A stretch of 56,758 nt of DNA from Paenibacillus mesophilus (GTDB taxonomy: Bacteria; Bacillota; Bacilli; Paenibacillales; NBRC-103111), in the NCBI RefSeq assembly GCF_005938385.1, contig NZ_VCRA01000041.1, positions 1 through 56,758 on the forward strand. The letters are read 5' to 3'. Position 1 is the first letter of the stretch. Every line of letters starts with the position of its first letter. The translations under genes and the position numbers were made by a program. The notes beneath the pieces are model-generated. The model saw nothing but the letters and a program-made list of their open reading frames with translations. It was not told where the DNA came from and ran no database searches. This document shows, in pieces, positions 17,322 to 25,947 of the stretch.

Positions 17322-18601
17322 CGGACATCGCTGCCCACCGTACGATCGATGCGATCTGGCGCATCGAATCGGCCAAGCTCATCGCCGGTCTTGCGCGGAT
17401 GGTGCGCGATGTCGGCATTGCCGAAGACCTGGCACAGGATGCGCTCGTCATCGCGCTTGAGCGGTGGCCGGAAACCGGTATTCCGGACAACCCCGGCGCT
17501 TGGCTGATGGCGACGGCGAAACGCCGCGCGATCGATCTGCTGCGCAGGAACAAGCTGCGCGACCGGAAATATGAAGAGCTCGGACGCGGCGGCGATTTAT
17601 ATACCGAGCTCGATCTGGAATCGTCGATGGACGGGATTGGCGACGATCTGCTTCGTTTGATCTTTACGACCTGCCATCCCGTTTTATCCCAGGAAGCGCG
17701 CGTAGCTCTGACACTGCGTCTGCTGGGGGGGCTCACGACGGAGGAAATCGCGCATGCCTTTTTAATCCCCGAATCGACCGTCGCTCAGCGGATCGTCCGG
17801 GCCAAGCGGACATTGACCGCCGCGCGGGTTGCCTTTGAAGTTCCTGCGGGCGATGAGCTTAAGGACCGCCTGTCATCGGTGCTCGAAGTCATCTATCTCA
17901 TGTTCAACGAGGGATATAACGCGACCTCAGGCGGGAGTTGGATTCGACCTCTGCTCTGCCGGGAGGCGCTCCGTCTAGGGCGCATCCTGGCGGAAATCGC
18001 TCCCTCGGAGCCGGAGGTTCACGGTCTGGTCGCCTTGATGGAGATCCAATCTTCGCGGTTTAAAACCCGGGTCGGGCCGACGGGAGAGCCTATCCTCCTC
18101 ATGGATCAGAACCGGGCGCTCTGGGATCGGCTTCTGATCCGCCGCGGCTTGGCCGCGCTCGAGCGTGCCCGGAAGCAAGGGCGCCCGCTAGGTCCTTACG
18201 CGCTTCAGGCGTCGATATCCGCGTGCCACGCCCAGGCCCGTACCGCTTCGGAGACCGACTGGGCGCGTATCGCCGCCCTTTACGAAGCGTTATCCCGGGT
18301 GAGCCCTTCGCCTGTCGTGGAGCTGAACCGCGCGGTGGCGATCGCCATGGCGTTCGGTCCGGCGTTCGGTCTGCAAATCGTCGATGAACTGGCTTCCGAA
18401 CCGTCTCTGAAAGGGTACCACCTGCTGCCGAGCGTTCGTGGCGATTTTCTAATGAAGCTGGGCCGCGTTGCCGAAGCACGCGAGCAATTCGAGCTCGCCG
18501 CTTCGTTGACGCGAAACGAGCGCGAACGCGAGCTTCTGTCGAGACGCGCCGCCGAATGCGCTGTAAAAGACGGGACGCAAGGCCATGTAGAACGCGAATG
18601 A
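17318..18601 (+). CDS. ECF42-type RNA polymerase sigma factor
   Basis: A 427-residue sigma factor with a long C-terminal extension. Region 2 occupies about residues 20-90 (ARMVRDVGIAEDLAQDALVI, then NPGAWLMATAKRRAIDLLRR). Region 4 occupies about 120-180 (LTTEEIAHAFLIPESTVAQR). Residues 190-427 form the helical, TPR-like extension typical of the ECF42 group (MFNEGYNATSGG, VELNRAVAIAMAFGP, YHLLPSVRGDFLMKLGR). These factors have no cognate anti-sigma gene, and the extension is thought to control activity. Start GTG overlaps the YciI gene. Three matching promoters mark a local regulon that includes its own operon. Confidence 0.92.
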   Translation: MTDIAAHRTIDAIWRIESAKLIAGLARMVRDVGIAEDLAQDALVIALERWPETGIPDNPGAWLMATAKRRAIDLLRRNKLRDRKYEELGRGGDLYTELDLESSMDGIGDDLLRLIFTTCHPVLSQEARVALTLRLLGGLTTEEIAHAFLIPESTVAQRIVRAKRTLTAARVAFEVPAGDELKDRLSSVLEVIYLMFNEGYNATSGGSWIRPLLCREALRLGRILAEIAPSEPEVHGLVALMEIQSSRFKTRVGPTGEPILLMDQNRALWDRLLIRRGLAALERARKQGRPLGPYALQASISACHAQARTASETDWARIAALYEALSRVSPSPVVELNRAVAIAMAFGPAFGLQIVDELASEPSLKGYHLLPSVRGDFLMKLGRVAEAREQFELAASLTRNERERELLSRRAAECAVKDGTQGHVERE

Positions 18602-18626
18602 ACATTTGTTTCGTTCGCGTTTTTTT
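18591..18626 (+). terminator. Intrinsic terminator overlapping the sigma factor stop codon
   Basis: AACGCGAATGAA (18591-18602) pairs with a complementary arm ending TTCGCGTT at 18621, with one G-U pair, followed by seven T residues. The stem includes the sigma factor's own stop codon. Confidence 0.85.
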
Positions 18627-18675
18627 GGCCTATATAGAGTATTAATTTCGGGGTCCCCGCAAAATCGGTACGGCA

Positions 18676-18705
18676 TGTCGATTTCGCCGCCTCTCGTTCG
18701 TCGTC
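18676..18705 (+). promoter_or_regulatory. ECF42-type promoter 2
   Basis: TGTCGA at 18676-18681, 17 nt, then CGTCGTC from 18699. It lies about 75 bp upstream of the second YciI gene and shares the flanking TGTCGATTT and TTCGTCGTCC words with promoter 1. Confidence 0.8.
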
Positions 18706-18779
18706 CGAGTAGAGTCAAGTTCCCGGGTCATCCGGCTCCGGCAGCTTGATCTCCACCAGAACGAAGGAGGAGAAACACG

Positions 18780-19214
18780 ATGCGCTTTATGATGATTGTC
18801 AAAGCGACCCGGCATTCCGAGGCGGGAGTGGGGCCCGCGCGGGAACTCGTTGAAGCGATGACGGCGTATAACGAGGAGCTGGCAAGAGCCGGTGTGCTGC
18901 TTGCAGCCGAAGGGCTGTATCCGAGTTCCGGCGGAATACGGATCACGTATCCCGTACCCGGCGGCAAACCGAAAGTGGCGCCTGGACCCTTCGAGGGGGC
19001 GAGAGAGCTGATTGCGGGAATCACGCTGATCGAGGTGAAGTCGGAGGAGGAGGCGTACGAATGGGCGATTCGCATGCCCGATCCCCACGGCTTCGGCGAG
19101 GGCGAAATCGAGCTTCGCCGGGTTTACGAAGCGGCGGAGCTGATCCGCGATCCGATATTACGGGCGATGGAGGCCGACCTGCGCGACCAGATTGACATGC
19201 TGTACAAAAAATAA
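18780..19214 (+). CDS. YciI/DGPF-family protein, second copy
   Basis: A 144-residue paralogue of the protein at 16887, sharing the opening MRFMMIVKAT, ITLIEVKSEEEAYEWAIRMP and DPHGFGEGEIELRRV. The DGPF signature is altered to PGPF in KVAPGPFEGARE, so the Asp is replaced. AAGGAGGAG precedes the ATG. It has its own ECF42-type promoter and the next transcription unit has another, so it is probably monocistronic. Why the locus carries two copies is unclear; the altered signature suggests functional divergence. Confidence 0.9.
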   Translation: MRFMMIVKATRHSEAGVGPARELVEAMTAYNEELARAGVLLAAEGLYPSSGGIRITYPVPGGKPKVAPGPFEGARELIAGITLIEVKSEEEAYEWAIRMPDPHGFGEGEIELRRVYEAAELIRDPILRAMEADLRDQIDMLYKK

Positions 19215-19232
19215 AAATTATTTTTTCGGATC

Positions 19233-19260
19233 TGTCGATTTTGTCGTTTCCCGTTCGTTG
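19233..19260 (+). promoter_or_regulatory. ECF42-type promoter 3
   Basis: TGTCGA at 19233-19238, 17 nt, then CGTTG from 19256. It is the least perfect of the three in the -10 but keeps the identical spacing. It precedes the VOC and alpha/beta hydrolase genes. Confidence 0.75.
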
Positions 19261-19343
19261 TGTTAGTAGAGGCCGGGTTAAGCGGCGATCATCCGGTTCG
19301 CCCGGCAAACCAAATCCAAATCGTAGACGAAAGGTTGATGAAC

Positions 19344-19739
19344 ATGAAAGCACTGTTAACCCCTTATGTGATATCGGAGGATGCGAGAGCGCAAGCTGAA
19401 CTGTATAGGAAAGCGATCGGCGGCGAAATTCGGTCCGTGATGACTTACGGCCAGATGCCGGGGACGCCGGAAGCGCTCAAGGACAAAGTGATGCACATGG
19501 TGATGACGGTGGCGGGCGGCAATACGTTGTTTCTTTCCGATTCCTTTGAGCCGGCCGGCGGCAGCCGCGGCATTGCGCTGGCGCTGGCATTCGAAAGCGA
19601 GGCCGAAGCCCGGGAGGCATTCGGGAATCTTGGCGAGGGCGGTGCGGTCAAGCATCCGTTCGAATTTCAGCCTTGGGGGGCCTATTACGGCGAAGTCGTA
19701 GACAAATTCGGCATCACGTGGCAGATCGTCAAACAATAG
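19344..19739 (+). CDS. VOC-family protein (PhnB / 3-demethylubiquinone-methyltransferase-like)
   Basis: A 131-residue protein of the vicinal-oxygen-chelate fold, PhnB-like type. Visible features are LLTPYVISEDARAQAELYRK, GEIRSVMTYGQMPG, NTLFLSDSFEP and the end DKFGITWQIVKQ, which is characteristic of this group. Two in-frame ATGs occur (19338 and 19344); 19344 has AAGGT at the better distance of eight bases. It is transcribed from the third ECF42-type promoter and followed 14 bp later by a hydrolase. VOC proteins of this type are recurring neighbours of ECF42 systems; the substrate is unknown. Confidence 0.85.
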   Translation: MKALLTPYVISEDARAQAELYRKAIGGEIRSVMTYGQMPGTPEALKDKVMHMVMTVAGGNTLFLSDSFEPAGGSRGIALALAFESEAEAREAFGNLGEGGAVKHPFEFQPWGAYYGEVVDKFGITWQIVKQ

Positions 19740-19753
19740 AAACGGAGAATCTC

Positions 19754-20575
19754 ATGAACAAAGTCATTTCAAGAGACGGCACCGCGATCGCTTATGACAA
19801 GGTCGGCAAGGGACCGGCGATTATTTTGGTGGACGGCGCCCTTTGCCACCGTGCCTCGGGCCCGAATGGGCCGCTTGCCGCACGGTTGGCCGAGCGGTTC
19901 ACCGTATACAATTACGATCGCCGCGGCCGTGGCGACAGCGAGGAGAAGAAGCCTTACGCGATCGAGCGGGAGGTGGAAGATATAGAAGCCATTATTCAAG
20001 CCGCCGGCGGATCCGCGTACGTATATGGAATATCGTCAGGAGCGGCTCTCGCGCTCGAGGCGGCTATGCGGCTGCCGGCCATCGAGAAATTGGCTTTGTA
20101 CGAGGCGCCGTTCATCGTGGATGACAGCCGTTCGGCCGTTCCGGACCATTATCTCACCCGGATGAACGAGCTGCTTACTTCGAACAATCGAAGCGCAGCC
20201 GTCAAGCATTTCATGAGGAAAGGAGTCGGCGTGCCGGCTCCGATCGTCGCCATGATGCGCATCATGCCTGCTTGGAAGAAGCTGAAGGCTGTCGCGCATA
20301 CGCTGCCCTATGATACGATTCTGACGATAGACTATCAGAAAGGCAAGCCGCTGCCTGCGGACCGATGGCGTGCGGTTGCCGCACCGACGCTTGTAATCGC
20401 CGGCGGGAAGAGCCCCGCATGGATGCGTAATGCGATGCAAGCTTTATCGAAGGCACTGCCGGGCGCCGAGCATCGAACGTTAGAAGGGCAGACGCACATC
20501 GTAAAACCGGCGGCTCTGGCCCCGGTACTGACGGAGTTTTTTAACGATAAGGAAGTTTATGGAGAGGTAAAGTGA
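19754..20575 (+). CDS. Alpha/beta hydrolase
   Basis: A 273-residue cytoplasmic alpha/beta-fold hydrolase. The strand-loop IILVDGALCH replaces the usual HG oxyanion motif, the nucleophile elbow is YGISSG (Ser at about residue 95), and the C-terminal histidine lies in GQTHIV. The motif RRGRGDS near residue 58 is typical of the family. CGGAGA precedes the ATG at 19754; the longer frame from 19673 lies inside the VOC gene. It is the last gene of the ECF42 locus and is probably co-transcribed with the VOC gene. The substrate cannot be inferred. Confidence 0.87.
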   Translation: MNKVISRDGTAIAYDKVGKGPAIILVDGALCHRASGPNGPLAARLAERFTVYNYDRRGRGDSEEKKPYAIEREVEDIEAIIQAAGGSAYVYGISSGAALALEAAMRLPAIEKLALYEAPFIVDDSRSAVPDHYLTRMNELLTSNNRSAAVKHFMRKGVGVPAPIVAMMRIMPAWKKLKAVAHTLPYDTILTIDYQKGKPLPADRWRAVAAPTLVIAGGKSPAWMRNAMQALSKALPGAEHRTLEGQTHIVKPAALAPVLTEFFNDKEVYGEVK

Positions 20576-20580
20576 ACGGG

Positions 20581-20617
20581 AAGCAAAGGCTGCCGAAACA
20601 TTCGGCGGCCTTTGCTT
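20581..20617 (+). terminator. Hairpin terminator closing the ECF42 locus
   Basis: A long stem, AAGCAAAGGCTGCCGAA with its complement (one G-U pair), encloses an ACA loop at 20581-20617. The T tract is short, but the position right after the stop codon supports termination. Confidence 0.75.
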
Positions 20618-20946
20618 ATCTATTGGGCAGGTTAATGCGATTAGAAGCCTGGTGTTTAAGCGAGTACCCCTTTTTACTCAACCGAGTTTGCTTTATTGAT
20701 TCCTTGAAAGTCATCATTTAGAAAAAATCGGGTCTGTGCTGCAAAGTCTTTTGCCGATGTTTCAGGCCGTACTTATCATAAACTCCAGATGGCCTCGACG
20801 GAATTTGGTTTGTATTCGTAAACCGGTTACTCTTGAAACTAAGTGCATGTTTCACGTTGGTGGGGCTAGGAGTTGGGTTTCGCCTTTGGGCATCTTCATT
20901 GTTACGGAACAGTTGAATTTGCCTGAAGAGGCTTGCTGTCGACCCC

Positions 20947-21117
20947 CACTATCAAGGAAGGGCAATCGGAAGAGGGCTCGTCGAACACCTAAAATCCCGT
21001 TTAGAACGGAATACATTAATTTCCCTATCCGCCCCTGAATCGAGAGGATATTATCAGAGTATTGGGTTTACTAACTTCGAGCATATTGAAGACACTTGGA
21101 ACCTGTATATGAAATGA
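20947..21117 (+). pseudogene. 3' remnant of a GNAT acetyltransferase gene
   Basis: In this frame the sequence reads HYQGRAIGRGLVEHLKSRL and ends RGYYQSIGFTNFEHIEDTW plus a few residues before a TGA. That is the acetyl-CoA-binding loop (Q/RxxGxG/A) and the C-terminal strand of a GNAT N-acetyltransferase. The upstream part (about 20736-20946) is in other frames and lacks the N-terminal half, so the gene is dead. Nothing else was recognised in 20618-20946. It marks the left end of an AT-richer accessory stretch. Confidence 0.7.
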
Positions 21118-21390
21118 GTGTCAATCACTGCAAATAGGGCAGGAACTGGTTAAGAAAAGAGAGACAGATCGCATCTGGTGTGAACCTATCAAGTTGGACT
21201 GTATAATCGACGGCACCAACCCTAACGACAGAATGTCAATTCAGCTCCAACTGAGGTTCTTAGCTCTTTATTGTTAACTTTAAAAATACACTTTAAAGGG
21301 TATTTTATTTTTATACACAAATAGCACCGGATCTATGAGTTGTAAAAAATGTTATTATTATGTAAAAGTCACATGATTGGGTTGGTTATT

Positions 21391-21725
21391 ATGGATCCGA
21401 GAGTCAAAAGCTTGCCTGGACGGTGGTAAATTACTCGATTCAACTGCAGATCGGTGAGTATTTGCTAGTTGAAGTGGAAGGTCATCACACTGCCTTGGCG
21501 AAGGCAATTCTTGTAGAAGCATTTAAAGTTGGTGGGAACGCGAGCATTGTTTTTAACGATCAGGATATACTGCGGACACAGATCATGTACAGGACAACAG
21601 ATCAATGGATACAGCATGCGTCCCATGATAATGCTCGAATGAATGCAATAGATGCCTACGTCTTAATTAAAGCGTGTCAGCGATCAAACAAAATACCTGT
21701 TAAAGTCGGAGGGAGATTTGTTTGA
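21391..21725 (+). pseudogene. N-terminal fragment of an M29-family aminopeptidase
   Basis: ATG at 21391 encodes MDPRVKSL, then one missing base shifts the frame. From 21423 the frame reads VVNYSIQLQIGEYLLVEVEG, then HTALAKAILVEAFKVGGNAS and NARMNAIDAYVLIKA. This is the first ~100 residues of the usual ~400 of the M29 (thermophilic, metal-dependent) aminopeptidase family. The catalytic metal ligands lie in the missing part. The fragment ends by overlapping the NUDIX start codon, so it may now act only as a leader for that gene. Confidence 0.7.
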
Positions 21726-22103
21726 AAAGAGTGGATGTGGCAAGCGCCTTAATTTTTGATGAAACATCAGAGAATGTTCTGATGGTACGGAATAAAAGGG
21801 GGAGCTCCTCAGACTGGAGTTTGCCTGGAGGAGCGGTAGAGCCTGGGGAAACATTGGAACAAGCCGTTATCAGAGAGACAAAAGAAGAAGCAGGCGTCGA
21901 TATAAAAGTAACAGGTCTTTACTCAGTAAGAGAAGCATTTTTTACAGGTGCAGCACAGCACGCTCCTAATATTCACATTCACCTCATCAATCATTAATGG
22001 AGAACTAGGAAGTATTGACCCTGATCATGAGATTCTTGAAATAAGATGGATTGATATTACAACCGCAAATCAATCTTTTCAAAATTATCAGTTCCAATGG
22101 TAA
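21722..22103 (+). pseudogene. NUDIX hydrolase gene, frameshifted
   Basis: A TTG at 21722, overlapping the preceding stop and preceded by GGAGGG, opens a NUDIX protein. The full Nudix box is present (GAVEPGETLEQAVIRETKEE, continuing AGVDI), normally hydrolysing nucleoside diphosphates linked to another group. The frame stops at 21997. From about 21960 another frame continues the family sequence as FTFTSSIINGELGSID and ILEIRWIDITTANQSF, ending at 22103. A small indel near 21960 has therefore split it, and the product is truncated at about 91 residues. The Nudix box itself is undamaged, so residual activity cannot be excluded. Confidence 0.7.
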
Positions 22104-22227
22104 TTGTGCCCAAGAATAGATTATTATCGACTTATTCTTTCTATGGGAATGTTTAAGGCAAGTGAGCATCCCAGCCGACTTCACTAAACCGAGAACGGAG
22201 AAAGTAAGCTCGATATTACGACACAAC

Positions 22228-22275
22228 GAGGCAGCCGGCGAATCGATCGGCTGCTTCGCTCACCAAACTGGCATC
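22228..22275 (+). repeat. Dispersed hairpin repeat, copy A
   Basis: GCAGCCG (22231-22237) pairs with CGGCTGC (22248-22254), followed by the GCTCACCAAACTGGC version of the 3' box. It lies between the NUDIX remnant and the GNAT gene. It belongs to a family of at least eleven full or partial elements in this window. Confidence 0.6.
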
Positions 22276-22358
22276 ATTGCGCAACAAACAGTTGATTTCC
22301 ATAAAATCGATTATCCGTTATCTTGGGAACAGTATTTATAAATGAAAGTGGGGCTATC

Positions 22359-22787
22359 ATGACAAACGAATCGGATATTTCTTTTGGAAATAAAGAGGAA
22401 AGTGAATACATAAGGAGAAGGCTGATCGAATTTAATGCACAGCATGTTCCTGAAAGTTTAAGTTCCCGGTATGAAGAGATAAATCTCGCCGTTAAGAATA
22501 ACGATGGTCGGGTCATTGGTGGATTGTTAGCTACTCTTTGTTGGAATTGGATTGAGATTGATATTCTTTGGGTGGAGGAATCTCTTAGAGGCATGGGGTA
22601 CGGTACCCGCCTGTTAAATATTATTGAGAGTATAGCTAAAGAAAAAAGTTGTACATTCATTAAGCTTAATACCTTTAGCTTTCAAGCACCTTATTTTTAT
22701 CTGAAGAACGGTTATAAAAAGGTTGCAGTATTTAAAGAAGCACCGATCGGGAGTAATCATTATTATTTCAAGAAAGCTATTGTTTAA
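22359..22787 (+). CDS. GNAT-family N-acetyltransferase
   Basis: A 142-residue acetyltransferase that would transfer acetyl from acetyl-CoA to an amine. The core motif is EESLRGMGYGTRLLNIIESI (Q/RxxGxG/A type), with the preceding strand WIEIDILWV and the C-terminal ARFYLKNGY-like element seen here as APYFYLKNGYKKV. The ATG at 22359 has a weak GTGGGG site; the frame is open from 22323. It is a stand-alone gene flanked on both sides by copies of the dispersed hairpin repeat and is AT-richer than the ECF42 locus. The substrate is unknown. Confidence 0.85.
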   Translation: MTNESDISFGNKEESEYIRRRLIEFNAQHVPESLSSRYEEINLAVKNNDGRVIGGLLATLCWNWIEIDILWVEESLRGMGYGTRLLNIIESIAKEKSCTFIKLNTFSFQAPYFYLKNGYKKVAVFKEAPIGSNHYYFKKAIV

Positions 22788-22820
22788 GGGACAGAATAGA
22801 TTACTGAACTAACGAGATTA

Positions 22821-22900
22821 CGTTAACGGACGCGATGGTTGAACAAACTGCTCTCGAGGTTGCCGCGGAAACGATCGGCGGCCTCGTTCCGCTAATGGAT
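22821..22900 (+). repeat. Dispersed hairpin repeat, copy B
   Basis: GTTAACGGAC-type 5' box from 22822, then CGAGGTTGCCG (22855-22865) pairing imperfectly with CGGCGGCCTCG (22876-22886). It lies between the GNAT and APH genes. Confidence 0.6.
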
Positions 22901-22995
22901 ATTAGAAAATTGTAACAACCGTTTAGTACAACATGTTAGCAAATAATTAGTCTTTACCGAGTAATTACTGGAAATTAACATTAAGGGGACTTCGT

Positions 22996-23910
22996 ATGAG
23001 TTTAGTCCAGTATATTATAGACGAGTTACAAGGTTCGTCCATAACTCATTTTGAAGAGTTAAACAAGGGATTTTCGACTGCGAAAAAATATGTACTCTAC
23101 TCAAAGGATAACGTGTCGAAGTACATATTAAAAGTATACGGTATTGAAAAAGCAGAGAGACGTAAAGTTGAATTTGATTTATTAAAACGGCATTACAATA
23201 ATAATGTATCATGTCAGAGACCAATCAAATTCGGAATCAATGCTGAGCATCAAGCTTGCTATATGGTATTGTCATATTTTAATGGAGTGAGCGGCGACAA
23301 ATTCATACCAAGTAGGAGTGTTGAAGAGCAATATAGTCTTGGGGTTTTAGCTGGAAGGGAATTAAGGAAAATTCATTTAATTACCCCACTAAAACCATTC
23401 GATTGGTACGGGAAAAGGACAGAAAAGTACCAGAAGAAAATGGATGAGTGCAAGAAATTAGGTCTTACATTTTATCAGCAGAAATTTATAGAAAATTACA
23501 TTAAAGATAACATTCATTTATTAAAAGACAGCAGGGTTTCGTTCCAACATGATGATTTCCACCCTCAAAACATGATTGTAAACGACAATGGAGCTATTTC
23601 AATTATTGATTTTGATTCCTATGATTGGGGTGACCCTTTTGAGGAATTTTTTAAATTACCCAAGTTCACGATTTATGTGAGTAAATACTTTGCGAAAGGT
23701 CAAGTTGACGGGTACTTCAACAGCAAAATACCTGACACGTTTTGGCGTAAATATAATTTGTTTGTCGCTCTTAACCAGCATGCGAGTCAGTTAGGTAGCG
23801 TAACTTCTAATAACCTAGCCTACGTTCAAGAAAGAACTCGTTACATCATTGAAACACATGACTTCAGACATAATAATGCTCCGGACTGGTTCAATAATTG
23901 TCATGTTTGA
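22996..23910 (+). CDS. Aminoglycoside phosphotransferase-family kinase
   Basis: A 304-residue protein of the APH / choline-kinase fold. The catalytic loop FQHDDFHPQNMIVND (His about residue 185) and the metal-binding SIIDFDSYDWGDP are both intact, and an N-terminal lobe with SKYILKVYG supplies the ATP-binding lysine. Such enzymes phosphorylate aminoglycosides, macrolides or other small hydroxylated metabolites; the substrate cannot be assigned. AAGGGGA precedes the ATG. It is strongly AT-rich compared with the ABC genes that follow, consistent with acquired DNA. The ~270 bp after it show no clear terminator. Confidence 0.85.
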   Translation: MSLVQYIIDELQGSSITHFEELNKGFSTAKKYVLYSKDNVSKYILKVYGIEKAERRKVEFDLLKRHYNNNVSCQRPIKFGINAEHQACYMVLSYFNGVSGDKFIPSRSVEEQYSLGVLAGRELRKIHLITPLKPFDWYGKRTEKYQKKMDECKKLGLTFYQQKFIENYIKDNIHLLKDSRVSFQHDDFHPQNMIVNDNGAISIIDFDSYDWGDPFEEFFKLPKFTIYVSKYFAKGQVDGYFNSKIPDTFWRKYNLFVALNQHASQLGSVTSNNLAYVQERTRYIIETHDFRHNNAPDWFNNCHV

Positions 23911-24177
23911 AAACCTGTTTTTCACTGAACGACGGAGTACGCTTTTAAAGCATACTTAATACAACATCCTATGGAAGCTGAAAAATACTTGAATGGAAGC
24001 GATTAATACGTAAATTATGGAAAAATAAGTTTACATGCGAACAAATGTGCGGTAAATTTGTGGGGGAGTGTATCGGCCTTTAACCGTCTGCATTTCCCAA
24101 GCGTACGGATCCATTGTCGGCACTCACTGAACCATGCAATCGTATTGAAGCGGCAGGAAGCTAAGAAAGGGTGAAAG

Positions 24178-25947
24178 ATGGAGACACAATCGGCAAGATG
24201 GAAGCGTTTTACCGGGCGATCGCGTCCGTACGTCTGGATGCTCCGGTTCATGAAGCCTTATGGGGGAATTCTTCTGCTGCTGGTTGTCTGCAGCCTTCTG
24301 ATGGGGCTCGGCGAACTGGCCATTCCCAAAATGATCGGTATCATCATCGACCGGATTATACCCGCGAACGATCTTCGCTCGCTGAACCGGCTCCTGCTCG
24401 TTTTAAGCGCGGTGATCGTTGTCATGCTGGCCTTGACGGCCGGCCGCAACCTATTGGAGCGGCGAATGAAAGAGTACTGCTCCAGAGATTTGCAACTGCT
24501 GTCCTTCCGTCAGCTGCGTAGGCTTGGGTATGCTTACTTCGAGAATACTCCGTCCGGCGAGACGCTGAACCTGCTGCGGGCGGACGTATCCGCCGTGCAG
24601 GAGCTGTACCGCCATCACATTCCGAATATGCAGTCCCGGGGCATGTTCATCGTGCTCTGTATCGGTCTGATGCTCAGTTTGAGCATCGCTTTGACGCTAG
24701 TATCATTAGGTGCTTTTTTGATTTATTATTTCATCGGTCCCGCGCTGGACCGGAAAACCGGGCTTCATCGCCGGGAAGCGTCCGACCGGGACAACGATTA
24801 TCAGAAGCAAATCTATGACACCGTATCGGCGATTGCCGAGGTCAAGGCATATGGGGCCGAACGGTGGGTATTTCAGGAGATTGACCGGAAATACCAGGCC
24901 TATTCGCGGCAATGGCTCAAAATGCTCGCCTATTTGTATCGTTCCGAATCATTCCGCCACTTCTCGCATTATGTTGGCGCCGCTATTTTGTTCATCGCCG
25001 GGGGCTTCGAGATCCGGCACGGCCGGGTCATGATCGGCGAATTCATTACGTTCCTGCTCTATTATTACAGCATGATGGGCTTCATGCAGGCGTTCTTCGG
25101 TTCGGTTACGGAACAGAGAATGATGATGGTACAGGTCGACCGGCTGCACCGGTTCATCCATCTGGAGCCGGAAGTCCGGGAAACGGCGTCCCCCGTTCAT
25201 CTGGAAGGAATCCGTGGGGAGATTGCGTTCGAGCATGTTTCGTTCTCTTACCTGGACGGGACCCCTGTGCTGCGTGACTTTCATTTAACGGTTCGCCCGG
25301 GCGAGCGTGTCGCTTTTGTAGGAGAAAGCGGCAGCGGCAAGACGACCGTTCTGAAGCTGCTGAACCGGTTTTATGATCCGCAGGAGGGGCGGATTTTGCT
25401 GGACGGAGTCCCGATTCGTTCGTTGTCGCTGCAGCAGCTGCGTGAAAGCATGGGGTATGTGTTTCAGGAAACCTATTTGTTTGGAAGCACGATCCGGGAC
25501 AACATTCTATTCGGAAACCCCCAAGCTGCGGAGGAGGAAGTCATGGCGGCCGCCCGGCATGCGGCAGCTCATTCCTTTATCGAGCAGCTGCCGGACGACT
25601 ACTCCACCTGGATCGGGGAGCGTGGCGTGAAGCTTTCGGGAGGACAGAAGCAGCGGATTTCCGTGGCGCGCATGCTGCTTAAGCGCCCGCCCATCGTCCT
25701 GCTCGATGAAGCGACCTCCTCTCTTGACCGGGAGAACGAACTGGAAATCGTCCGATCGCTGAAAGCTTTGCAAGGAGCCACGGTCATGACCGTCGCCCAC
25801 CGTCTGTCCACAATCCGGGACTACGACCGGATCGTGGTCATGGAGCAAGGATCAATCGTTGAAATCGGCAGCTGGGATGAGCTTATGCAGCGGCGCGGAG
25901 CACTTTATGAGCTTTGGAAAGGGAGTGACGAATATGAAGCCGGCTAA
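24178..25947 (+). CDS. ABC transporter, fused permease/ATPase half A
   Basis: A 589-residue exporter half-transporter: an N-terminal six-helix membrane domain (about residues 20-310) and a C-terminal ATPase. Walker A GESGSGKTT starts near residue 382, the signature LSGGQ near 487, Walker B IVLLDEATSSLD near 506, and the switch histidine is in VAHRLS. All catalytic elements look intact. AAAGGG lies before the ATG. It overlaps the next gene by 14 bases, so the two encode a likely heterodimeric exporter for drugs, peptides or lipids. The substrate is unknown, and no peptide precursor or regulator gene is adjacent. Confidence 0.93.
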   Translation: METQSARWKRFTGRSRPYVWMLRFMKPYGGILLLLVVCSLLMGLGELAIPKMIGIIIDRIIPANDLRSLNRLLLVLSAVIVVMLALTAGRNLLERRMKEYCSRDLQLLSFRQLRRLGYAYFENTPSGETLNLLRADVSAVQELYRHHIPNMQSRGMFIVLCIGLMLSLSIALTLVSLGAFLIYYFIGPALDRKTGLHRREASDRDNDYQKQIYDTVSAIAEVKAYGAERWVFQEIDRKYQAYSRQWLKMLAYLYRSESFRHFSHYVGAAILFIAGGFEIRHGRVMIGEFITFLLYYYSMMGFMQAFFGSVTEQRMMMVQVDRLHRFIHLEPEVRETASPVHLEGIRGEIAFEHVSFSYLDGTPVLRDFHLTVRPGERVAFVGESGSGKTTVLKLLNRFYDPQEGRILLDGVPIRSLSLQQLRESMGYVFQETYLFGSTIRDNILFGNPQAAEEEVMAAARHAAAHSFIEQLPDDYSTWIGERGVKLSGGQKQRISVARMLLKRPPIVLLDEATSSLDRENELEIVRSLKALQGATVMTVAHRLSTIRDYDRIVVMEQGSIVEIGSWDELMQRRGALYELWKGSDEYEAG

